20,721 nucleotides of DNA from JBBSOW01 sp038259365 (GTDB lineage Bacteria > Actinomycetota > Actinomycetes > Propionibacteriales > Propionibacteriaceae). The stretch is taken from assembly GCA_038259365.1 (NCBI GenBank), contig JBBSOW010000055.1, positions 1 through 20,721 on the forward strand, in the 5' to 3' direction. Both the position numbers and the translations under genes were made by a program. The notes below the pieces were generated by a model. That model saw only the letters and a list, made by a program, of their open reading frames with translations. It did no database searches and was not told the DNA's origin. Shown here piece by piece: positions 15,482 to 20,721 of this stretch (positions within the stretch are counted from its first letter, which is position 1; each line of letters starts with the position of its first letter).

Positions 15482-16528
15482 TCAGAAGGCCACCTCACCG
15501 GTGATCGGGTCGACGTCGTCCGGGACGTCCGCCTTCACCCCGATGCCCAGCTTCTCTTTGATCTTCTTCTCCAACTCGTTGGCGATGTCGGGATTGTTGA
15601 TCAGATAGTTGCGGGCGTTCTCCTTGCCCTGACCGAGCTGATCGGAATCATAGGTGAACCAGGCACCCGCCTTGCGCACGATGCCGGACTCCACCCCCAT
15701 GTCGATGAGACTGCCCTCGCGGCTGATGCCGAGACCGTAGAGGATGTCGAACTCGGCCTGCTTGAACGGCGGGGCAACCTTGTTCTTCACGACTTTGACC
15801 CGGGTCCGGTTACCGACCATGTCGGTTCCGTCCTTCAGGGTCTCGATCCGTCGCACGTCCAGCCGAACCGAGGAGTAGAACTTCAGCGCCCGGCCACCGG
15901 TCGTGGTCTCCGGCGAGCCGAACATGACGCCGATCTTCTCGCGCAACTGGTTGATGAAGATGGCGGTGGTGCCGGTCGTGCTGATGGCACCGGTCATCTT
16001 GCGCAACGCCTGGCTCATCAATCTGGCCTGCAGGCCCACGTGGCTGTCACCCATCTCGCCCTCGATCTCAGCGCGCGGGGTGAGCGCCGCCACCGAGTCG
16101 ATCACGATCAGCGCGAGCGCGCCGGAGCGGATCAGCATGTCGGCGATCTCCAGCGCCTGCTCGCCGTTATCGGGCTGGCTCACCAACAGCGCGTCGGTGT
16201 CGACCCCGAGGCGCTCGGCGTACTCGGGATCGAGCGCGTGCTCGGCGTCGATGAAGGCGCAGATGCCGCCGCCCGCCTGGGCGCTGGCGATGGCGTGCAA
16301 CGCCACCGTCGTCTTACCGCTGGATTCCGGTCCGTAGATCTCGACCACGCGGCCGCGCGGCAGCCCGCCAATGCCGAGGGCGGCGTCCAGGGTGATCGAG
16401 CCGGTGGGAATGACCTCGATCGAGGCGCGCGTCTCATCCCCCAAGCGCATGATCGATCCCTTGCCGTGTTGCTTCTCAATCTGAGACAGCGCCGTGGCGA
16501 GAGCCTTCTCGCGATCTGCTACAGCCAT
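15482..16528 (-). CDS. recA: RecA recombinase
   Basis: RecA forms ATP-dependent filaments on single-stranded DNA, carries out strand exchange and triggers LexA self-cleavage. The 348-residue protein has Walker A GPESSGKT (66-73), catalytic Glu97, Walker B LIVIDSVAALTP (140-151) and the L2 DNA-binding loop around INQLREKIGVMFGSPETTTGG. It ends in a short acidic tail (DVPDDVDPITGEVAF). There is no intein, unlike M. tuberculosis recA. The ATG at 16528 has a good ribosome binding site (GGAAAGG, 16536-16542 on the minus strand, 7 nt away). Upstream are a RecA-NDp-type promoter, a DnaA-box-like 9-mer and a LexA box. The stop overlaps the possible CTG start of recX. Confidence 0.98.
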   Translation of the reverse strand: MAVADREKALATALSQIEKQHGKGSIMRLGDETRASIEVIPTGSITLDAALGIGGLPRGRVVEIYGPESSGKTTVALHAIASAQAGGGICAFIDAEHALDPEYAERLGVDTDALLVSQPDNGEQALEIADMLIRSGALALIVIDSVAALTPRAEIEGEMGDSHVGLQARLMSQALRKMTGAISTTGTTAIFINQLREKIGVMFGSPETTTGGRALKFYSSVRLDVRRIETLKDGTDMVGNRTRVKVVKNKVAPPFKQAEFDILYGLGISREGSLIDMGVESGIVRKAGAWFTYDSDQLGQGKENARNYLINNPDIANELEKKIKEKLGIGVKADVPDDVDPITGEVAF

Positions 16529-16612
16529 CGTTGTACCTTTCCAAAGAGTGTGGTCCGCGTTGGCACCGAGCGCCTAGCGAGGTTGTCATCGAGTTGTTGG
16601 GTTACAGCACAG

Positions 16613-16635
16613 ACACTAAGCAACGCGTCCGACAA
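16613..16635 (-). promoter_or_regulatory. RecA-NDp (PafBC-type) promoter of recA
   Basis: On the minus strand TTGTCGGAC, exactly 8 bp, then TAGTGT. The published mycobacterial LexA-independent damage promoter consensus, as I recall it, is TTGTCRGTG-N8-TANNNT. Seven of nine bases of the first block, the 8-bp spacing and the TANNNT element all match. The transcript would start near 16606, about 78 nt before the recA ATG. Confidence 0.7.
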
Positions 16636-16656
16636 TTTCTGCCGCCCGAGCAAGAC

Positions 16657-16665
16657 TGTGGATAA
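16657..16665 (-). promoter_or_regulatory. DnaA-box-like 9-mer in the recA leader region
   Basis: TTATCCACA on the minus strand is an exact match to the classic DnaA box. It lies between the LexA box and the RecA-NDp-type promoter. A single box is weak evidence for DnaA binding. Confidence 0.4.
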
Positions 16666-16694
16666 CTCCGGCCGGGCCGCATAGTGAAAATCTA

Positions 16695-16710
16695 CCGAAC
16701 AGGTGTTCGA
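16695..16710. promoter_or_regulatory. LexA operator of recA
   Basis: CCGAAC-AGGT-GTTCGA has one flank mismatch from the perfect LexA palindrome. Read in the direction of recA it is directly followed by TAGATT (16689-16694), a TANNNT -10 element, so LexA would sit in the promoter spacer. The same layout occurs at box 2 (256-271) of the left-edge gene. It is about 167 bp before the recA ATG and between recA and the DUF3046 gene. Confidence 0.85.
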
Positions 16711-16753
16711 AGCACCTCACGACACGCCCAAAACTTCGCCATCGGCGCCGATG

Positions 16754-16948
16754 TCAGCGTTCGCTGGCCGGGAGTTCCAAGACCGCCCACACCGCGCGCC
16801 AGATTTGCTTGCAGGGAACCCCGTCTCCAAGGGCCTCCACCACGGTGCGGCCCTCGAGGTCGGTCACCACCATCTGGGCCGCCCAAACATGCGCGTAGGC
16901 GGGGCCGAGGGCGTCAGTGAGGCGACGCCACAATTCTACTTCTCGCAT
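16754..16948 (-). CDS. DUF3046 family protein
   Basis: A 64-residue protein starting MREVELWRRLTDALGPAYAHVWAAQMVVTDLEGRTV and ending ALGDGVPCKQIWRAVWAVLELP. This pattern is the DUF3046 family, a small actinobacterial family of unknown function typically encoded just upstream of recA, sometimes labelled a regulatory protein without experimental basis. Tryptophans and a helix-rich sequence suggest a small folded domain. The ATG lies 3 nt after the methyltransferase stop, with GGGGAG in the end of that gene as ribosome binding site, so the two are translationally coupled. The recA LexA box lies in the 225-bp gap downstream, so transcription from here into recA is possible. Family call sure, function unknown. 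Confidence 0.88.
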   Translation of the reverse strand: MREVELWRRLTDALGPAYAHVWAAQMVVTDLEGRTVVEALGDGVPCKQIWRAVWAVLELPASER

Positions 16949-16951
16949 TGC

Positions 16952-17608
16952 TCACTCCCCTCGCTGGGTCGAGGTTAACCCACTGACCGCCCGGCCTGCA
17001 CAGAACCAACCCCACGGCCGAAGGAGGGGAAACGGGTGCAGATAGCGACAGCTCAGTTCCTGGACTTCCCAGCCCGTCCTCGCCAGCTCGGCGGGGATGT
17101 CGCGGTCCAGGTGGCACCCGTGCGCGATCGGACCCCACGCGGGCTGCAGGAGGCGTTGCACGCCGGCCACAATCGGGGTGGGGGCAACAGAGTGCTCCAC
17201 GAAGTGGAAAGCCCCGCCGGGACGCAATATCTTGTGGAGGCCGGTCAGCGCCGCCGACAGATCGGCGATCGAACACATGGTCCAGCTGGACACCGCGGTA
17301 TCGGCAGAGTCGTCGGGTAGGTCGAGGGCGGCCGCGTCGGGGCCGACCCGCGTCACGGGCTTGGCGAAGGAGTAGATCTTCGGCTCGGCGCGCGACCACG
17401 CGATGTCGTCGGGCTCGACGGCCAAAACCCGCTCCACCTCGGGCGGGTAGTGGGCCAGGTTCGCCCCCGACCCGAAGCCGAACTCGATGACCGTGCCGTG
17501 CGTCCCGGCCAGCGCGGCCCGGCGCCAGCCGCCCACGAACCGGTCCGAGAGTAGGACATCCACCGCGCCGCGCCGCGGCCGCAGGCGGCCAAAGACACCG
17601 CTAAGCAT
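16952..17608 (-). CDS. Class I SAM-dependent methyltransferase
   Basis: A 218-residue Rossmann-fold methyltransferase. It has motif I VIEFGFGSG (40-48), an acidic residue after the second strand in LAVEPDD (62-68), a motif around DAAALDLPDDSADTAVSSW (91-109) and the post-core LRPGGAFHFVEH (128-139). The WGPIAHGCHLDRD segment (158-170) resembles small UbiE/METTL7-type enzymes that methylate small molecules or lipids. The substrate cannot be told from sequence. The ATG at 17608 has no obvious ribosome binding site. The stop is 3 nt from the DUF3046 start, giving a methyltransferase-DUF3046 pair upstream of recA. It is divergent from the Lhr helicase gene. Confidence 0.85.
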   Translation of the reverse strand: MLSGVFGRLRPRRGAVDVLLSDRFVGGWRRAALAGTHGTVIEFGFGSGANLAHYPPEVERVLAVEPDDIAWSRAEPKIYSFAKPVTRVGPDAAALDLPDDSADTAVSSWTMCSIADLSAALTGLHKILRPGGAFHFVEHSVAPTPIVAGVQRLLQPAWGPIAHGCHLDRDIPAELARTGWEVQELSCRYLHPFPLLRPWGWFCAGRAVSGLTSTQRGE

Positions 17609-17712
17609 GGTTCGAGGCTAGCCGCGCCGACGGGATCTGGACAGCGGACGGTGGCTCTCGTTGAGGATATGTCGGAGCGGGCGGGCAAGATGGTGTCGTG
17701 GAAGGAACTCCG

Positions 17713-20700
17713 GTGGGTGAAGAAACCGCGGTGGGCGACGCGTCCGCCTCGGCCGCGCGAGCCGCTGGGGCCGAGCGAGCCGCTGGGGCCGAGCGCCCCC
17801 TCCGCTCGACCAAGCGTGGGGCAAAAGCGGGCCGCTCCGCGCTGGGGGCCTTCGGGCCCGCCGTCCGGACGTGGTTCACCGACGTGTTCTCGGCCCCCAC
17901 TCCAGCCCAGGAGGGGGCCTGGGCGGCGATCAACCGTGGGGAGCACGCGCTCGTCATCGCGCCGACCGGCTCGGGCAAAACCCTCGCCGCCTTCATGGCC
18001 ACCCTCGATCGCCTGACGTCTGGACAAGGATCGAGCGAGAGGGCGAGCAACCAGGTGCACACCCTCTACATTTCCCCGCTCAAGGCGCTCGGCGTCGACG
18101 TGGAGCGCAACCTTCGGGCACCGCTGCGCGGCATCGCCGCCACCGCCGAACGGCTCGGCGTGGAGGTGGCCGACGTCTCGATCGGGATTCGCAGCGGGGA
18201 CACCCCGGCAGGAGAGCGTCGGCGTCTGGTCACCCACCCGCCCGACATCTTGATCACCACCCCGGAATCGCTGAACCTGCTGCTGACCTCTGGTGGGGAA
18301 GCGATCCTGCACGACGTGGACACCGTCATCCTGGACGAGGTGCACGCCTTGGCGGGCACCAAGCGGGGCGCGCACCTGGCGCTGTCCTTGGAGCGCCTCG
18401 AGGCGTTGCGGGCCCGCCACGGCCACGATCCGGACCGGGCCTCCCAACGCATCGGCCTCTCGGCCACGGTGCGGCCCGCCGAACGGGTGGCAGAGTTCCT
18501 GGCGGGCGGCCGCGAGGTGAGCATCGTCGCACCCCCGGCCAACAAGGAATGGGACCTGCAGGTCGTCGTACCCGTCGAGGACATGACCGATCTGGCGGCC
18601 GCGGCCCCAGCACCCGGGGAGGATGCCGATCCGAACGCCAAGAGACCGCCGCCCAGCATCTGGCCGCACGTGGAAAACCACATCGTCGACATCGTCGAGC
18701 AGCACCACTCGACGCTGGTGGTCGCCAACTCCCGCCGCCTCGCCGAGCGGCTGACCTCGCACCTCAACGACCTCCACGAAGAGCACCGGCAACGCGATGC
18801 CCCGGACCCGGATCCCGGCGCCGAGAACGTCCAGGAGGCCGACGCTCGTCCGGAACGTTGCGGCCCTCCCGCCCAGGTGATGGCGCAGTCGGGGGCCTCC
18901 GGCGGCCACGACGGCAGCCGACGCCCCGAGCTCGCCCGGGCCCACCACGGTTCGGTGAGCAAGGAACAGCGGGCGGTCATCGAGGACGACCTGAAGTCGG
19001 GCAAGCTGCCGTGCGTCGTGGCCACCAGCTCGCTGGAGCTGGGCATCGACATGGGCGCCATCGACATCGTCGTCCAGGTGGAATCCCCGCCCTCGGTGGC
19101 GAGCGGTCTGCAGCGAGTCGGCCGGGCCGGGCACCAGGTGGGAGCGGTCTCGCACGGGGTGTTCTTTCCCAACCACCGCGGGGATCTGCTGGAGACGGCC
19201 GTCGTCGTGGACCGGATGCGGGCGGGGCTCATCGAGGAGGTGGCCGATCTTCGCAACCCCCTCGACGTGCTGGCCCAACAGGTCGTCGCGATCGCCTTCT
19301 CGACGACGAGCGCTCACGAGTCCGCCGTGAAGGCGCAGGCAAAACGTCAAGAGGCGAGGCCGAAGCGGGGCGCAGCGCCCAAAGCCGAGGCGGGTAGGGG
19401 GTCGGTGGAGACGGGCTCGTTGGACGACCTCGGCCTGCCCGGGATCGAGGTGGAGGCTGTGTTCGCCCTGGTGCGCCGGGCCCAGCCCTTCGCCCAGCTA
19501 CCGCGCTCGGCGTTCGACGCCGTGCTGGACATGTTGAGCGGGCGCTACCCCTCCGAGGAGTTCGCCGAGCTCCGCCCTCGCATCGTCTGGGATCGGGTGG
19601 CCGACACCATCAGCGCCCGGCCGGGCGCGCAACGGCTCGTCACGACCTCGGGCGGCACCATCCCCGATCGCGGCCTGTTCGGCGTGTTCTTGATGGCGGG
19701 CCAAGACGAGGGGGCCACGGGTCGGCGCGTCGGGGAGCTCGACGAGGAGATGGTCTACGAGTCCCGCGTCCAGGACGTCTTCACCCTGGGCACGACGTCC
19801 TGGCGAATCGAGCAGATCACCCACGACCGGGTGTTGGTCACCCCGGCGCCCGGGCAACCCGGGCGGCTGCCGTTTTGGAAGGGCGACTCCCCCGGCCGTC
19901 CCGCCGAGTTGGGGCGCGCCGTGGGCGCGTTCATTCGAGAGCTCGGGACGGCCAGGCCCGACGCCGCCCGGGCCAGACTCGCTAACGCCGGCCTGGAGGA
20001 ACGGGCGGCGAACAACCTCATCTCCTACGTGGAGGAGCAACGCTCGGCCACCGAACGCCTGCCCACCGATCGCACCATCGTCGTGGAACGCTTCCGCGAC
20101 GAACTGGGCGATTGGCGAGTCTGTCTCCACTCCGCCATCGGCACTTCGGTGCTGTCCCCGTGGGCGCTGGCCATTGAACGCCGCGCCCGCGAGCGCTACG
20201 GCCTCGAGGTTCAGGCCACCGCCACCAACGACGGCATCGTGCTCCGCGTCCCCGACACCGACGCCGCTCCACCCGGCGCGGACCTGATGACCTTCGATCC
20301 CGACGAGCTCGAGACCATCGTCACCGAGGAGGTCGGCGGTTCGGCCTTGTTCGCCTCCCGCTTTCGCGAATGCGCGGCCCGGGCGTTGTTGCTGCCCAAG
20401 CGCGATCCGCGTTCCCGCGCGCCGCTGTGGCAGCAACGGATGCGCGCCGCTCAGCTGCTGGAGGTCGCCGCGCGCTACCCCGAGTTCCCCATCATCTTGG
20501 AGACGCTGCGCGAGTGCCTCAACGACGTGTTCGACCTCGACGTCCTCAAGCAACTCCATCGCGACATCGCCGCCCGCAAGATCGCGCTCATCGAGGTGGA
20601 GACCGGCCAGCCCTCACCCTTCGCGGCGTCGATGCTGTTCGGCTACGTCGGCGCGTTCGTCTACGAGGGAGACACCCCGCTCGCGGAGAAGAAGGCGGCC

Positions 20701-20721
20701 GCCCTCAGCCTCGACGCCGGG
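17713..20721 (+). CDS. lhr: Lhr-type large ATP-dependent helicase, N-terminal 1003 codons
   Basis: Lhr is a large superfamily 2 DNA repair helicase that translocates 3'-5' on single-stranded DNA; in mycobacteria it is damage-inducible. My translation of this strand is open from 17665 to the right edge. Motifs are Walker A APTGSGKT (83-90), DEVH (208-211), SAT (250-252), the TSSLELGIDMG motif V region and QRVGRAGH (467-474). The Lhr-specific core follows (RPRIVWDRV, TSGGTIPDRGLFGVF, LGTTSWRI, LPFWKGDSPGRP). The family is about 1500 residues long, so roughly a third is missing beyond the edge. I chose the GTG at 17713 because AAGGA (17702-17706) lies 6 nt before it; a GTG at 17698 is in frame but has no such site. 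The first 35 residues are Ala/Gly/Arg/Glu-rich and include a duplicated RAAGAE. A Lys/Ala/Gly-rich insert lies around residues 537-570. Confidence 0.93.
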   Translation, partial: MGEETAVGDASASAARAAGAERAAGAERPLRSTKRGAKAGRSALGAFGPAVRTWFTDVFSAPTPAQEGAWAAINRGEHALVIAPTGSGKTLAAFMATLDRLTSGQGSSERASNQVHTLYISPLKALGVDVERNLRAPLRGIAATAERLGVEVADVSIGIRSGDTPAGERRRLVTHPPDILITTPESLNLLLTSGGEAILHDVDTVILDEVHALAGTKRGAHLALSLERLEALRARHGHDPDRASQRIGLSATVRPAERVAEFLAGGREVSIVAPPANKEWDLQVVVPVEDMTDLAAAAPAPGEDADPNAKRPPPSIWPHVENHIVDIVEQHHSTLVVANSRRLAERLTSHLNDLHEEHRQRDAPDPDPGAENVQEADARPERCGPPAQVMAQSGASGGHDGSRRPELARAHHGSVSKEQRAVIEDDLKSGKLPCVVATSSLELGIDMGAIDIVVQVESPPSVASGLQRVGRAGHQVGAVSHGVFFPNHRGDLLETAVVVDRMRAGLIEEVADLRNPLDVLAQQVVAIAFSTTSAHESAVKAQAKRQEARPKRGAAPKAEAGRGSVETGSLDDLGLPGIEVEAVFALVRRAQPFAQLPRSAFDAVLDMLSGRYPSEEFAELRPRIVWDRVADTISARPGAQRLVTTSGGTIPDRGLFGVFLMAGQDEGATGRRVGELDEEMVYESRVQDVFTLGTTSWRIEQITHDRVLVTPAPGQPGRLPFWKGDSPGRPAELGRAVGAFIRELGTARPDAARARLANAGLEERAANNLISYVEEQRSATERLPTDRTIVVERFRDELGDWRVCLHSAIGTSVLSPWALAIERRARERYGLEVQATATNDGIVLRVPDTDAAPPGADLMTFDPDELETIVTEEVGGSALFASRFRECAARALLLPKRDPRSRAPLWQQRMRAAQLLEVAARYPEFPIILETLRECLNDVFDLDVLKQLHRDIAARKIALIEVETGQPSPFAASMLFGYVGAFVYEGDTPLAEKKAAALSLDAG
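17758..17793 (+). repeat. Perfect 18-bp tandem duplication in the lhr 5' end
   Basis: Two identical copies of an 18-bp unit beginning CGAGCCGCTGGG (17758-17775 and 17776-17793) encode RAAGAE twice in frame. It lies in the low-complexity N-terminal extension ahead of the helicase core, so it probably has no structural effect. Confidence 0.8.

Noticed and set aside
15482..16528. Possible intein in recA, as in some mycobacteria
   Set aside because: The gene is 348 codons with an uninterrupted core, so no intein is present.
16584..16606. TTGTCATCG on the plus strand, resembling the RecA-NDp -35 block
   Set aside because: There is no TANNNT at the required 8-bp spacing and it points away from recA.
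17353..19350. 665-codon open frame on the minus strand across the methyltransferase and lhr
   Set aside because: It overlaps two genes with clear families on other frames, its protein is low-complexity without a domain, and long antisense frames are common in GC-rich DNA.

Overview
The window is high-GC chromosomal DNA from an actinobacterium, with gene starts that mix ATG and GTG. Several markers support this: an actinobacterial-type LexA operator (TCGAAC-N4-GTTCGA), a RecA-NDp/PafBC-type promoter motif, a DUF3046 gene directly upstream of recA, an MT0933/Rv0909-like small protein, and a GluABCD-type transporter beside recA-recX. The gene set, with ribonuclease Y next to recX, makes a member of the Propionibacteriales the best guess. 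That placement is inference. I saw no rRNA, tRNA, insertion sequence, phage gene or CRISPR array. This is conserved core genome, not an island.

Layout. At the left edge (1-204, minus) is the N-terminus of a gene transcribed divergently from lexA, the place where actinobacteria usually carry an SOS-induced cell-division or cell-wall protein. Its promoter is covered by three LexA-box-like palindromes about 29-30 bp apart. lexA itself (506-1318, plus) has a fourth box over its -35 element. A minus-strand block follows: dinG-like helicase, hflX, dapF, miaA. A small plus-strand MT0933-like gene and a hairpin separate it from miaB (minus). Then, on the plus strand, come an aldose 1-epimerase and a complete glutamate-type ABC importer (gluA, gluB, gluC, gluD) with hairpins between its genes. 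Converging on it are rny, recX, recA, a DUF3046 gene and a SAM-dependent methyltransferase (all minus). The right edge holds the first 1003 codons of a large Lhr-type helicase (plus), still open at base 20721.

How it works together. lexA and recA are the sensor and repressor of the SOS response. recX modulates RecA filaments, and DinG and Lhr are repair-associated helicases. recA appears to have two damage-responsive promoters: a LexA-boxed one and a LexA-independent one matching the RecA-NDp consensus. A perfect DnaA-box-like 9-mer lies between them. miaA and miaB act in sequence on adenosine 37 of tRNA. dapF supplies meso-diaminopimelate for lysine and cell wall.

I found no clearly new multigene system. 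The most noteworthy signals are regulatory: the phased operator array at the left edge, the two-promoter recA leader, a possible CTG start of recX overlapping the recA stop, and a lone antitoxin-family gene with no visible toxin.
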